The notes under the pieces were generated by a model. It ran no database searches and had not been told where the DNA came from. It saw only the letters and a list, made by a program, of their open reading frames with translations. A stretch of DNA of 64,000 bases from Meandrina meandrites. Its lineage: Eukaryota; Cnidaria; Anthozoa; Scleractinia; Meandrinidae. How positions within the stretch are numbered: position 1 is the stretch's first letter; every line of letters starts with the position of its first letter. The translations under genes were made by a program, and so were the position numbers. Where the stretch lies: positions 26,651,937 through 26,715,936 of the forward strand of contig OY855905.1 of the NCBI GenBank assembly GCA_963693305.1. The letters run 5' to 3'. Positions 12,800-23,904 of the stretch are shown here, in pieces.

Positions 12800-12940
12800 A
12801 TGGCTGACATCCTCAAGAAATGTTTTTTCAGTAATCAAAGCCTTCAGTTGAAACCAAATCAAGTGGAAGCATTGAACGTTCTTCTCACATGCCATGACTC
12901 TCTTGTAATTCAGGTTTGGAAAGAGTCGTTTATCAACTGA
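12800..12940 (+). pseudogene. RecQ-like DNA helicase N-terminal fragment
   Basis: A 46-codon frame from ATG. The segment LKPNQVEALNVLLTCHDSLV resembles the N-terminal Q-motif region that precedes the Walker A loop in RecQ-family DEAD/DEAH helicases (pattern LK..Q.EAL..LL.G.D..V). The frame stops before any Walker A motif (GxGKS) and no helicase exon follows, so it is either an isolated first exon or, more likely, a relic. RecQ-like fragments are often carried as repeats in cnidarian genomes (family knowledge, not checked here). Confidence 0.35.
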
Positions 12941-13037
12941 AGACAGTATTGTTCCTGACAAAGCTACATTAACATAGTTTCAAAATTTTATTATTTCCTT
13001 GACCATGAACGTGAAAGTTTTACTTAAAAAAAAAAAC

Positions 13038-13160
13038 AGTAGGTCTAGATGATCTTCCAATCTCATAGATGTAGACTTTGCAGCAGTCACAGGGAATCGT
13101 ATCAACAATGCCATTTTGCTAAGCCAGATCAACAGCATCTTTCAGCCATTCTAGGACTGA
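13038..13160 (-). pseudogene. GIY-YIG endonuclease relic, Penelope-like retroelement
   Basis: On the minus strand one frame reads SVLEWLKDAVDLA, stop, then QNGIVDTIPCDCCKVYIYEI and GRSSRPT. The phrase I-P-C-x-C-C-K-V-Y-I-x-E-x-G-R-S is the N-terminal GIY-YIG signature found in Penelope-like elements (usual form VYIGETGR). One in-frame TAG (plus-strand 13119-13121) and loss of the flanking reverse transcriptase show it is dead. It lies 240 bp from the helicase fragment, on the other strand. Confidence 0.5.
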
Positions 13161-13510
13161 TGTGATCTTAGTACTTAGTCTAAGATCACACCAACAACAG
13201 GAGAAATGTATGACAGCAACTGTTACGGCTGATGGAACAGTCCACCAGGACAGCAAGGATTAAAAATGTACCTGCACTCACACAAAATCGCCAAAATTTG
13301 ATTGAAGGTCATTGTCTGAAAAATTGCCCTGACCAAGCATACTCCAGGGCTCCTCTAGAAGTGGACCTGATACAACCAAAAGGCTAGCTATATAGGCCCA
13401 AGAACACTTCGAAAATGCTGGCTACACCCCTGATTTATGCATACAGCAGTTTCCCTTCAATTTGTTTATGATGCGAATACATGTAACTCCTAATAATACC
13501 TCAATCTACA

Positions 13511-14379
13511 TAGCCTGTGTACAGCTCCCCTCAAAAAAATCGGGAAGGGACGTCTGTGTTGCGCCATCATTAACTGACGTGTTCCGCAGCCCGCACTCCG
13601 GGTGGTTTTCCCGGTATATGTGGAAAATGATCTGATTGGACTTCAATCAAAGCGGGAGGGAGGTAAAACCTAACCATCAAGTTCAAGAGACAAAATGCTT
13701 GATCAAATTAAGGCAAGCATTATGAGCTTTAAGTTTACAACACAGAATCAGTCTCTCTAAAACCAACCTTTTAGCTTTCTCAAAGTATTAAGCTACAACA
13801 GTCTCTGGCGAAGCCAGACAAAGATAAATATGTCATCTGTGATAAGATCAATGCAGCACGACATCACAAATATTATAAAATTTGTAAAATGTAAGTAATC
13901 AACATTTTCACAGAATATTTCAGACCTTGTCCTTCCAGAGCAAACACTTTGAGAGCTTAAAGCATACCTTGCAAAAAGAAAATGAGTGAAAACAAACCGC
14001 ACTAGCAAAACATATGGCAAATATGAATTACAGAGCTAGAGGACCTATGACCTCTAGACATTTGCAAGGCCACAGTCTTACTGCGGTGGCTCTTTTCAAC
14101 TTATACTGCCTCCAAATAATTCAACATATAGTGCCCAAGAGAGAAGCAAAAGGGGTGAAAGACCAAATAAAGTACCGCAAATGTACAGATGTCACGAACA
14201 TAGGAGTCGTGTTAAGGCCTGTCACCCCAGGCTGTCACCTCCGTTTTACGATACGATAATTTAATATGTGAAATTTAAATAGAGAATGGCAGGATACTGG
14301 AACATGATTGATGATGGCACAACACAGACGTCCCTTCCCCGATTTCCTAGAGGGGAGCGGGATGGCTGTATACAGGCTT
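13511..14379. mobile_element. hAT-like non-autonomous DNA transposon, 869 bp
   Basis: Terminal inverted repeats: left TAGCCTGTGTACAG followed by AAATCGGGAAGGGACGTC; right, the complement of AAGCCTGTATACAGCC followed by GAAATCGGGGAAGGGACG, about 65 bp in all with an indel. It is flanked by the perfect 8-bp direct repeat AATCTACA at 13503-13510 and 14380-14387. An 8-bp duplication is characteristic of hAT elements. The interior holds no transposase frame. It sits in what would be an intron of the minus-strand gene. Confidence 0.75.
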
Positions 14380-14861
14380 AATCTACACAATGACATTCAG
14401 TCAGCACTGTACATGTACAGTTTGTATAAAATTAAAAATACAGTCTGAAAATTACCGATTTTATGACCACAATGATACAGAAAACTTGCATTGTAATTGA
14501 ATTTTTTTTCTATTTCAAGTGCTGGATTATATAAGCCTCCTGTTGAAAAGCATGATCTGTTTCAACCTGGCGTGCCATTACCGTACATGTATGCTCGCTA
14601 CACCAAATTAAAGATGTTTATTAATGACTGTAAAACTTCTTAAACTGTGTTTCATGTTGTCTTATTTAGGGTTTTTATCAAGCAGCATTCCTACATGTAC
14701 CTGGAAATTTTCAGATGCAATTTCTCTTCCAAACCCAAAATTCCATCCAATAATCCTGCAAACAACAAGCCCCCCTCCACCCAAAAGAGCCCGGCATAAA
14801 AGCCTCTTTGAATGAATATATGCCCTGAGTGTTGATTACAAATAATTTAACTAATACATAC

Positions 14862-15006
14862 CTGCTCTCAAATGTCATGATCACCTGGGTATTGCCAGTC
14901 CCAGTGTGGTCTTGCTTTAACTCACTGGTTATCTCTTCTACCTTCCGTCTAACGGACTCCATCTGATCTGAACTATTTTTTCTTGGCCTGACCCACTGAT
15001 CTGTTT
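14862..15006 (-). CDS. Probable coding exon of an unrecognised minus-strand gene
   Basis: A 145-bp exon on the minus strand between an acceptor (TTGTCAAATCATAG) and a good donor (GAGAGCAG|GTATGT). The open frame includes TDQWVRPRKNSSDQMESVRR, then KVEEITSELKQDH and TGNTQVIMTFES: a charged, probably helical segment followed by a beta-like strand. The ending faintly recalls the N-terminal TRADD-like/NLR-associated domains common in corals, but this is only an impression. It is the best-supported single exon of this gene. The intron below it contains the hAT-like element. Confidence 0.45.
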
Positions 15007-15298
15007 CTATGATTTGACAACAGAGATGAAAGTAAAGTAAAGATTTAAGAGGAAAAGGCACCCATAAAGAGGTGGGTGAGGTGGTTGGATTATGGAGAAA
15101 GTATGGTTGTGTGGTGTAACATTTCTAATAACCACACTCACATCACAACAGACACGTCCTTGTGCGGTTGTTTTGATTTACAACACTTTCCACTCTCCCC
15201 TGGGCTCATTAGCGACAAACATGACACTTATCTGTCCCTCCCCCAAATTGTTTATTTGTAATCTGCTAAAATCTGGAAGACACGTGACCAGACCAAAC

Positions 15299-15345
15299 CA
15301 GGGTCTCTCTCCTCTCGCTCTGGAGGGCAGGAGAGAGAGACCCAG
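15299..15345. repeat. Small palindrome with GGGTCTCTCTCC arms
   Basis: GGGTCTCTCTCCTCTCGC pairs with GGAGAGAGAGACCC. Similar palindromes occur at about 40879-40922 and 49517-49561 in the duplicated spacers, so this is a dispersed repeat. It is followed by a C-homopolymer at 15434-15450. Confidence 0.55.
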
Positions 15346-15968
15346 GGAACGACGTTGCAACAAACAGTCAACCACATCAGGGCAAAATGTTTCCAAAAGC
15401 AAATTTACCATAAAATTCCAGTCATAAGCACCGACCCCCCCCCCCCCCCCCTCCCCAACCCGTTTATTGGCCCACCCGAAATACGAAGTTGTATTATACA
15501 GGCCCAGGGCTTATAACAGGAATTTTAGGGTAGCCCAAATAAACTACATTTGCACACATGAAAAAAAAATTGTCTGCAGGAAGATGCATCTGGCCGAAAA
15601 AAGGTTGTTTGCAAAGAAAAGAATTGTATGCCTTAGAAAAACTTTCATCCGGATTCACACCCCACCCCCTCTCCAAAAACTAATGGTCCGTCCCTTAATT
15701 GACAAGTGTTCTAAGGTCTTCTGGAGCTGACTAGTTTCGTTTTTTCTCCCAGATCCGTCAATTATTGTTGAGTTTTAGAAGCACGTGTTAAATATTAATA
15801 CTTATTAAAAACTAGCAATGGTATATTGCAATTCCTGAGATTTGATTGGCTAACAGGCAATGGTATATGAGCTCATATACCATTCACCACAAATTTCGTA
15901 GCCGATGCGCGTCAACGAAAACAGCTGGGGAGCTCAAATATTGCAATTCTTTTGGGCGTTTTTAATAA

Positions 15969-15970
15969 AA

Positions 15971-16004
<34 letters not shown>

Positions 16005-16008
16005 CGTT

Positions 16009-16041
<33 letters not shown>

Positions 16042-16084
16042 ATCTACCATCTCATATCCAACGCGCGCTCGTGGAATAATTGTT
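15969..16084. repeat. Near-perfect 116-bp palindrome
   Basis: The left arm (AACAATTATTCCACTCGCGC, TTGGATATGAGAT, AGCCAACTCGGCGC) is the complement of the right arm (GCGCCTCGTTGGCT, ATCTCATATCCAA, GCTCGTGGAATAATTGTT). Centre at about 16027. A foldback MITE without coding capacity. Confidence 0.85.
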
Positions 16085-16158
16085 AAATGTAGAGATGTAG
16101 ATACATCATACCCCATCATAAATGTACGCGTACCTTCAACGTTTCTGGGCTAAACTGT

Positions 16159-16271
16159 AGAATACCGGGCCACTTATTTGCATCTCATTGAATTTGAATA
16201 GTTGCTTTTGTTTCTATATGCTTCGTTCCAAAAAGCGTTCAGAAATATGTAAATAAGTGGCCCGGTATTCT
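16159..16271. repeat. Inverted-repeat element, 113 bp
   Basis: The 23-base left end AGAATACCGGGCCACTTATT (first 20 bases shown) is complemented by AATAAGTGGCCCGGTATTCT at the right end. The interior is short, AT-rich and non-coding. Confidence 0.8.
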
Positions 16272-16451
16272 AAAATCGCTCCCGTTTCTGAAAGTTTATT
16301 TAGCTTACTGGTGAAATGTTTGTACTATTTAAAAAGGCAACATTTTAACTAATGTTTTGTTCATTTTTTCCATGCATAAATAGGGAAATTATTTGTTTAG
16401 TTAAACTACATTCAGCATATATAAAGCTGAAGGCCTGAAGCTATTACTCAC

Positions 16452-16502
16452 CAATTCACTGGGCAATCAGATGGTTCCCCAAGTAATGCTTCACACTCCA
16501 CA
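16452..16502 (-). CDS. Probable second exon of the minus-strand gene
   Basis: A 51-bp minus-strand segment between an acceptor-like TTTAATAG and a consensus donor (GAATTG|GTGAGT). One frame reads VECEALLGEPSDCPVNW. It follows the putative first exon (16596-16700) after an 89-bp intron. Joining it directly to the exon at 14862-15006 would create a stop at the junction, so another exon or a different splice site must lie between them if all belong together. Confidence 0.35.
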
Positions 16503-16595
16503 CTATTAAATTACCTAGCGGCTAGCGCCGCCCACGACAAAAGGTTTCGCTTGCCTTTCTCGTCCAACTAAACGTGTCAGGCGTTGAAAACTCAC

Positions 16596-16700
16596 CAAAG
16601 AACTACAAGTCTTCAACACTGTATTCCACTTAAGTATTCCACACATTTATCAAAACTTCCGCCATTTTTGTTAGCGAGTTTTCTTGGTTCCAGATTCCAC
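16596..16700 (-). other. Putative first exon of the minus-strand gene
   Basis: On the minus strand a well-placed start (ACAAAAATGGCGGAAG, ATG at plus-strand 16665-16663) lies upstream of a consensus donor (TTCTTTG|GTGAGTT, exon end 16596). That ATG frame stops after 11 residues (TAA at 16632-16630), so it is either a short upstream ORF in a 5'UTR exon or not used. The right-hand limit is approximate. Transcription would run toward lower coordinates. Confidence 0.3.
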
Positions 16701-16784
16701 ACGGTCACAATCTTGAAGTTCCCGTATTCAAGGTAAATTAAATTCCCTCGTAAATCCCTCGCCTGATTTCCGATGAGGGGGTCA

Positions 16785-17213
16785 CCGTCCCGGGGGGGTT
16801 ACTTGGGCCAATCTTTGCTGGGTATGTGCCGCTAGCCTCTCAGAACCCCTGCCCCATTATAGTCATATTCTATGGCCAATTATAGACCCCATCTTAGTCA
16901 CTTTTGGGTAAATGTAATTTTCATGACCCCAACTTAGTCACTTAATGGTAGCCGTTTGTCAAATATTAAACAACAGCAATGAATACGGTAACTTTTTCTT
17001 TTCGGCGAATCTTTCCGTTTATAAATCACAACTTGCCAGAATTTTCTTACTCTCAAAATCCCAGAAAAGTGTGACCCCATTCTAGTCACCCTATAAAAAA
17101 TGCTTGAAAAAGCGACCCCATTATAGTCAGTCCTGTCGTGAAAATGCGACCCCATCCAGCGGCACATCCCCATTAGCCCATTTATAGGAAGTGCCCCCCC
17201 CCCCCCGGGGTCA
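16785..17213. mobile_element. MITE with G/C-run ends and repeated GACCCCATTNTAGTCA
   Basis: The left end reads GTCCCGGGGGGGTTACTTGG...TGTGCCGCT and the right end AGCGGCACATCCCCATTAGC...CCCCCCGGGGTCACC, an imperfect inverted repeat. The interior carries several copies of CCCCATTATAGTCA/CCCCAACTTAGTCAC. Homopolymer runs mark the termini. Confidence 0.65.
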
Positions 17214-17246
17214 CCGTGCTTGTTTCTTTGGCACAATGCTGACAAA

Positions 17247-17698
17247 AACCGGTTATTAAGGCCACCTTTTGCAATAGCCGTGCGCAACAAATAAGCTCGA
17301 TTTTTATCTATGCAGCATCTGAAATCACACAGAGTTTGACTTTCTTCTATTGTTTATTCAGATTACGTTCCAGAAAAATGACTCCATATACCTTGAGTTC
17401 GTATTTATTGATCTTCCAAAAGAGATATAATTTGCACATGCGATGTTGAATCCGTTATGTCTTTCTCAGAAGAATTTATTAAAATTGCCAAAAAGCAGGT
17501 CGTAGATTTGTGCTAATTTTTTTCTTAAGCAATGAAGATACTGTTCTCATTAAAATAATGAAATAAAAAAATGGGGGTAACCGTGCTCGTTTAGAAGAAA
17601 ATGACCATTTTTTTCCATAATGTTGTGTGCGCGCGCTAAATGACGTGAAAACTTATGCGCAGCAAGGATGCGCAATGCAATTCTGTGGAATCACCTTA
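17247..17698. mobile_element. Diverged relative of the TTAA-flanked 'GGTGATTCCAC' family
   Basis: Shares AAAAAATGGGGGTAACCGTG, CTCGTTTAGAAGAAAATGAC and GCAGCAAGGATGCGCAATGC, and the right end TGTGGAATCACC|TTAA, with element B at 33801-34445. The left end is degenerate (TTAAGGCCACCTTTT). Confidence 0.6.
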
Positions 17699-19348
17699 AA
17701 TGCCGGAGGGGTATTCCCTGACCGCCCGAAAGGGGTACACTGTACCTTTTTCAGGCTAATACAGACATAAATAATAATGAGAATTTCTAGTACAAGCATA
17801 AATGAAAATGACAGATCCAATCAGGCGGATGAAAATAATGTTTTGACAGGCCAGTCTGGCTGATTGACGTATTTACTTTATCTTGAGTTTCTATCACACA
17901 AGAATAAGGAAAAATAACGATTTAACGAAGGAACCAACACAATGAAAATTACTAATTCCTCCATACTGGAGATCACCATACTAATATAATTATACGGGAA
18001 AATATTGTTGCGGTAGCTATTTTGTCGAGTATATATAGCGCTTCAGCTTACCTTCTCTGGCTTATATCACATAAAAAGTGCGTAAACAAACAGATTAAAA
18101 GATAAAATTTAAGGTCAGTTCAGAAAACAAGAAAAAAAAAGAAAATGGCAACTTGCTTTTCACGAATAATCCTTTTTTTTATTTTACTAGCACCAGTGTA
18201 AATGCGCGAGGATGGAGGTACATGTAGTAAATGGACGCAGGTTAAAACTATTGGGTTGGCTCAAGGCCTTCCTCCCTTTCTTCCATGCGCCCTCCTCCTT
18301 TGTAAAATAACCTATCCGCTTCTTCCACATATAAAAGCAACTCACTTATTAAAGATTCTTAGATAAGAATTTCAAATAATAGGTAGCATCGCTGGCAGTC
18401 AAAACAAAACACTCCTTTTAGATGACAACCCGGCTTCAAATCAACGCAACGGAGATCAAACCCGAAGGTAAGAAGTATAGAACATTATTCTTCTGTATTT
18501 AAAAGAGATTAAATCCAGCTTCTAAACTTGTAATTTTATATTTTATATATATATATATATTTTTTTTTATTTCACTCTGATTTCATCAGTAAGAATATGA
18601 CTGTTGAACTGGTGTAATGAAACAACTTTGTTGGGTCAAGGTGAATGCCTCTCTGATCGCAAACTTCTAACTCGAACGAGATTGGTGATTATGTAAAATT
18701 AAAGGGTACCGCCATTAAAGAGAGTACAATAATAGATCTGTGTTAGTAGAATTCCCCTCTACCTTTCTTCTTTTAGGCAAGGTAAGATAATTCAGTTATA
18801 TTCTAGAGCAATGTGTCGAACCGTTATCAAAATTACAAATAAATTATTATGAATTAACCAATGCTAACAAATTGGCAGTCAAACATTTTTCAAACCCGAA
18901 TGTGTGAAATTAAACAAGTTCTGTGATAAAAAGGTCCAAAATACGGACGAGAAAAAAAAACAAAGAAAGGAAGTAAAATGGGACGGCAAGAATTATGCCC
19001 CGTTTTAAACTAATGATTTTCAAAAGTATTAATCCGTTTCTTAAAATGAAAATATTCATGACACTGCTAACAGCTATCTTCCTTTGCTCGCATAATTCTC
19101 AGAAAAGATTTTACTCTTCGATTCCTTTTCGGACTGTACATGTTTACCGGCTTGGAGAGGCGGGCTGGGTGGGTGTTAAATTGTCAGCTGTGAGCTACCA
19201 CCAGTAGAAACTTGTCAGTTATATTTTTTGGCCTCTTGTATTTTTTATGAGGCACTTGTTTTGTGAGATGTAACAAAAAGTCGAGGCCGTTATTATTTGT
19301 GAGTTAACCGCATTCGAACGAAAAAGGGAATAGAAATTCACAACGCAA

Positions 19349-19451
19349 CAGTCAGTCAGTCAGTCAGTCAGTCAGTCCGTCCGTCCGTCCGTCCGTCCGT
19401 CCGTCCGTCCCGGTCCGTCCGTCAGTCAGTTCGTCAGTCAGTCAGTCAGTC
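19349..19451. repeat. Compound microsatellite (CAGT)n-(CCGT)n-(CAGT)n
   Basis: Roughly 27 bp of CAGT repeats, then CCGT repeats with one interruption, then CAGT repeats again. It has the same outer-inner-outer layout as the GATT/GCTT repeat at 8955. Confidence 0.95.
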
Positions 19452-21069
19452 TCCCTTTCTTCGATTTCCTAAACAAGATCATATTTATATATTCCATCGT
19501 ACCGTTTATCTTCGATTAATCTCGTTGATTTGCTAGTTGTAGAATCTTTACGACGCTAACGGCAAACAAAACTGGAAAATAATCTTTAGCTCGAGATGCT
19601 ACTAATCTACTGAAACTGAAGTTCTCGAGTGCGATACGCTTTTGCTTCATAAACAGAATTCTCAACTGCATTCTGTAGTGTCAATGAGGCAACATGATGA
19701 ATTATGTGAAACACAGTTATTTAGGAGTCAAATTACGAGTCATATTTAGAGACTTTTTTCTACGCCAAAGAATTTATGTCGATATATATGAATTTTCCCA
19801 GATTCTAGTGGAAAAATGAAATCAGGTTTTTGTAAAGGCTTATTACGAATCACTCTTGAGAAATTGTGCAGCATTTTACAAAGATTTACGCGTCCAGAAC
19901 ATACAGAGGCGCAATTTCGAGAGATGCAGTATTAAAGCCTCATGAAAGGCACGGTGTTGTAGGGGGACGATACAAATACACATCCGTTCCAGTATGGCAC
20001 CCGTATCCCGTATTGCCATGGCACAAAAAGTTAAGCACACGGTGAAGGTTGCTGTGACGCGTATTACATCTTTTAGCAAATAGTCTTACTGAATACCTAG
20101 ATTGGTTTTATTTAGCCTGTGAAATAATAAATATCTAACAGTCACCGGTACGTAATAGTGAAAACTAAACAATGTGATACTTCAATTGCTTCAGTCACAG
20201 GGTCATCGTTATTGATATCGCATTTGTTAGTCCCATTCTCCAAAAGTTTATTTTCTAAAATGAATTGCTTCAGTTGGATAACCTTCTTTTCTTAACTAGC
20301 TTACTAATCACCCCCAAACAATTTAATATATTTCTGGAGATTGCGTAAATCTTATAGCTCCTACTTTAGAATCTAGTGGTTGGCTTTACAATTGCTGAGT
20401 CCAGTGATTTTCACGTTGACCGTTCGAGGTGGAGCTGCCTTGAAAAGGGAGATTATGTGTCACGATGAATTTATGACTTACATCATGTTTTGGTTTAATT
20501 TTGTGTATACGTAGAACCAACCGGCGAAATATAACTTTTTTCAGTCTTCGATTCCGTGGGAAACACTCCCACTGACCTGCGCGCACCTGCTCTTTTAGTC
20601 GCCTCTCTGTTCTTTCGACTAGCAACGCTTTTAGTTCAGCGCTAATTCGGTCTATGATTTTACCCTTCGCTGAGTTTTCGCAGCTCTCAAATACTCCTCT
20701 ACTCTTGGCTAATTTACTATTGTTTCTGTTAACCAATAAGCGGACTCACCCCATTCCAGCACAGGGATGCTCTGATGCTCTGAGCAGAGTAGTACCACCA
20801 GCAGTACTTCAATGTGGGAAGTTTAAAAATTTCTAATTTTTCTTCCCACGCGGCATCGAATCTTGCCCATCTTTAAACTGCCAGGCGTGTGCAAATGTGA
20901 TCGCTAAAGGATTAGATTTTCTTAAGGAACATCACCAGTTGCATCAATTTGCTTAATAGATCCACTTAAAAAATATTTAGACGAGAAAATTGCATTTCAT
21001 GGATTTATTCGCGATATTTTTGAACAGACACTACCACTATTGTTAGAACCAAAGGTCTATATGTAAGAT

Positions 21070-21225
21070 TTTAAGGTGAACTTTCGGACGTCTTATCTCC
21101 GAAATGAATTCGGTGACCATTTTTTTCACATTTCTGACATCATGATGAGTAACCCATAAACTCACAGTGGTGACAGTTTTAGAAAAACGTCAATGTTAGA
21201 AGATTTTCGCTCGAACGTCCTTCAT
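21070..21225. mobile_element. Relic of the TTAA / GGACGTTCGCGC element family
   Basis: Begins TTTTAAGGTGAAC and ends GATTTTCGCTCGAACGTCC, matching the end of elements A and C (33145-35078). It also shares ATCTCCGAAATGAATTCGGT and TTTCTGACA with their interior. Confidence 0.5.
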
Positions 21226-21397
21226 TAAAAGCGTGTTATGACTGAAACGTCACTGGAGAAAAGTAAAAACCATAAACAACAAATGGAAAACTAATGCCCT
21301 TTCCTTTCTCCATTAAATCTAATCTTGTTAAGAACAGCCTACTACGGTCACTTTTTTTGTCTCACCGGAACGCTCATACATTTTAATATATTAAAAA

Positions 21398-21812
21398 TAA
21401 GAACCCCTTAATGCGCGGCCGCCATGTTAATACGCCCAACGGCCACATTCTGAAATCTCAACCTGTACAATTCTTTATAATTTTATCCCCTTAACACGGC
21501 CACTGGAACCAAATACGCATTCACAATTGACCAAACAAAATGCAGTACTTGAGAAAAAATATTGAACGATGCTCTTTTTTCATTTTTTTTTAAGGAGTTA
21601 TGTTGATCTTTCCATGCATTGGTTAATACTGTATTTACTGATTCATGTTTTAAAAAAATATATATCTGCTTTCTGAATGTTTATTGAAGAACAGTTGTTT
21701 AGAAGTGCAACTGTTACATGTATCTGTCAAGACGTTAATACGGCCACCCCATTAATACGGCTGTTTCGTGGCCTGTTGGTGACCGTATTAACGGGGTTCC
21801 ACAGTATCACCT
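21398..21812. mobile_element. Pogo/Tigger-like MITE, degraded
   Basis: The right end on the minus strand reads ACTGTGGAACCCCGTTAATA, then CGGTCACC, the CAGTGGAACC-type terminus of pogo-like elements. The left end (GAACCCCTTAATGCGGCC-like) is degraded. Phrases such as TTAATACGGCC are repeated inside. A similar single end (CAGTGGCGAACACCTCTATA) lies near 27582. Confidence 0.4.
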
Positions 21813-21877
21813 CCTTAAACAAAGTAGCCTCGAATGCGTGTGCCAATGTCCTATAAGGTAAGAATTTTAAATTAAGG

Positions 21878-21886
21878 ATATATATT
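21878..21886 (+). promoter_or_regulatory. TATA-like box upstream of MACPF copy 1 exon 1
   Basis: ATATATATT followed by CTGTTAAAG matches TTATATT followed by CTGTGGAAG upstream of copies 3 and 4 (46021 and 56897), at the same distance from the conserved first exon. No experimental start site is known. Confidence 0.4.
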
Positions 21887-21909
21887 CTGTTAAAGCAAAA
21901 CACATCTTT

Positions 21910-21967
21910 CGTATTAGGACCCAACAGAGATCTGAAGAGTTAGAGATAAAACGGAAGCCATCATAAG
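21910..21967 (+). other. Putative non-coding exon 1 of MACPF copy 1
   Basis: The segment CCAACAGAG ... CGGAAGCCATCATAAG ends at a consensus donor (GTAAGTA at 21968). It aligns loosely with the exon-1 segments of copies 3 and 4 (CAACACAGAG ... CGGAAGAG ... CCTATAAG|GTAAGC) and is preceded by the same TATATTCTGT phrase. Its partner acceptor would be at 24414, giving an intron of 2447 bp. The left limit is estimated from the TATA-like box. Confidence 0.4.
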
Positions 21968-22599
21968 GTAAGTAAAAAACTGAATTTTCTTGCGCAAATC
22001 TCTCTCCCTTTTCGGTTACTGCAGCATCTACTCGGCTTATATCCAATGCCTAAATCCTGACACCGCTAATGACGAAAACGATTTGAAAATCGAAGTCTTG
22101 AGCGCTTTCTTTATACCAATCCAGTTATGTGGATTAATGTAATTGGAATCATGCACTTTGGCTAGTTGTTACAGTATACTCGCGGCTAATAGTCTATAAT
22201 TAGGAGCCGTAAACTACCAAAACCTAGGGCAGAAAAAAAGCTCTTTCAATTCCAAAAGGTGAGTCTGGTCCATAAGCAACAAGGAAATTTAAATGAATGG
22301 AAAGAAAACCTTGCTGTACTCTGCCTTAAATTTCAATGGTTTGTAACGATCTGTTGGGTTTTTTTTTTCGCATTTTACTCAGAAAAATTATCGAAAAAAG
22401 TTATTCAAAATTATTGCTGAGCCAGGGAATTAACTACAATGAATTAATGATAACCCAAACAACAATTTCATAACAAGAAAGATAAGGTTTTCCGGAGTTC
22501 TTTGTAAACTCAAATGACTCAGTATTTTAGGTGGACGGCGATAACTTTCTGCAGTTCTTTTTTATGTTCATTGTTCATTTGTACATAGTTAATAGATGG

Positions 22600-22860
22600 A
22601 AATGGTTAGGGAGCCCGGCAAACATCAAAGGAGAAAACAAAGAGGCCAAGATTTAGGTTGGAAGGTCCATGACCCTGCACATCTCTTGTTTTGCGCTCAT
22701 ACACTATGCATGAATTACGTAATCGCAATGTTTTTATTGGTTAGTTGTATGAACACACGTAACCACCTATTGTATTTTTTCAGGTTTTGTGCACGGTCAA
22801 CCCCCAAAATAGCGAACAAAATCCTATAACAAAGAACTTTGCCGGGCTCCATAACCATTT
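22600..22860. mobile_element. MITE, 261 bp, with GCCCGGCAAA inverted ends
   Basis: The left end AAATGGTTAGGGAGCCCGGC pairs with the right end GCCGGGCTCCATAACCATTT with one mismatch over more than 20 bp. It lies within the inferred 5'UTR intron of MACPF copy 1. Confidence 0.75.
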
Positions 22861-23733
22861 CTCTCTATGACTATGATTTGTACGAGCATAAATTATTTTT
22901 AAATGTCATTTTATACGCTTTGCTCCGAGATACTGAGATGTTCAGGGAGGTAGAGGGCGGGGTGAGTGAGTTCAAATCGTCAATTCTCCTACATATCTAT
23001 CATCCAATCAAAAGTAAGGCTATGTAATGTTGCTTAGCAACTTTAGTGTCAAAATCATGCCTGACGTAACGACTTCACGGAGCGGACATTTTTTTTCGGG
23101 GAGGATCACGATTAGTATAGTTTTAGTAAATTCTCAACCTTGCTCATTGCATTTCCAGCTTACTAATTTGCTCTCACATTTGATTAAATTACCAATTATT
23201 CGTGTGCATGTGGTCGAGGGCGCCTTGAATGCGAGGTTAAAATTTTATTATCACCTCATATTTAGCTAGCGCGAATGGGATAGTTGTTTCAGTAAGTTTT
23301 CACGTACCTCAGTTATTGTCGAGGAAATTTTTAAGAACGGCACGAGACTCCAGTTTTTTAAGTTACAAAATTGTTTGCTCGCTGCTCACTGTATCAAACT
23401 GAATTTAACGTGCTGTAGAGAGAGGTGAAGAGAGCAAGATGATCTCACGTTCGTAAATATTTTGCTCATGCATCTCACCTCATTTTCAGCCAAAAATGGG
23501 GAATATCAGGTCTCAGGTGATTTTCCCCCATTAGTGATATTCTCCAGTTTTCGAACTTTGCGATTTACGTTCGTACGTTTAGTTTTTACCCGAGTAAATT
23601 ATTAAAATAATAAAACTAAACTGACAATATTTTGAGCGTCGACAGAATTACTTTGACATTTAATAAAAGGTTTGAGAAAAGGTCTCTCAAAATGCAGCCT
23701 TGTATAAAAATATTTGAAGGATAATAAACACGA

Positions 23734-23904
23734 TAGCCTCCATTTGGCTTCAAAAGCATGTACGGATATTTGTCCTGGGACATTATCTGTTCCTCGAAGC
23801 TCACAGTTTTCCTCGAGCTTCGCTGTCACAAAACTGTTCGCTGCTTGGAACAGATAATGTCCGCGGACAAATTATTCATGCATATTTCGCGCCAAATGGA
23901 GGCT
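23734..23904. repeat. Foldback element with AGCCTCCATTTGG arms
   Basis: The left arm (AGCCTCCATTTGGC, GGACATTATCTGTTCC) is complementary to the right arm (GGAACAGATAATGTCC, GCCAAATGGAGGCT). The loop has its own short palindromes (CTCGAAGC/GCTTCG). Confidence 0.8.

Larger units (their letters stand above)
17700..21875. other. Non-coding interval with repeat debris
   Basis: No convincing gene. It holds an (AT)n run near 18541-18560, the CAGT/CCGT microsatellite (listed), a diverged relic of the GGACGTTCGCGC family (about 21070-21225) and pogo-like repeats (21398-21812). A 116-residue basic minus-strand frame at 20386-20736 matches nothing I recognise. A donor-bearing segment near 18410-18468 is discussed under rejected items. 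Confidence 0.5.

Noticed and set aside
18410..18468. Exon-like segment ending AACCCGAAG|GTAAGAAG, an alternative exon 1 for MACPF copy 1
   Set aside because: It shares CCCGGC and the donor with the exon-1 segments, but lacks the TATATTCTGT context that 21910-21967 has; kept only as a second choice.
20386..20736. 116-codon basic minus-strand frame
   Set aside because: No recognisable domain, no clear splice context and no paralog in the window; not called as a gene.
21805..21859. CCTATAAG|GTAAG at 21851-21864, resembling the end of MACPF exon 1
   Set aside because: The upstream part is the pogo-like terminus and the match is short; the next donor (21967) fits better.
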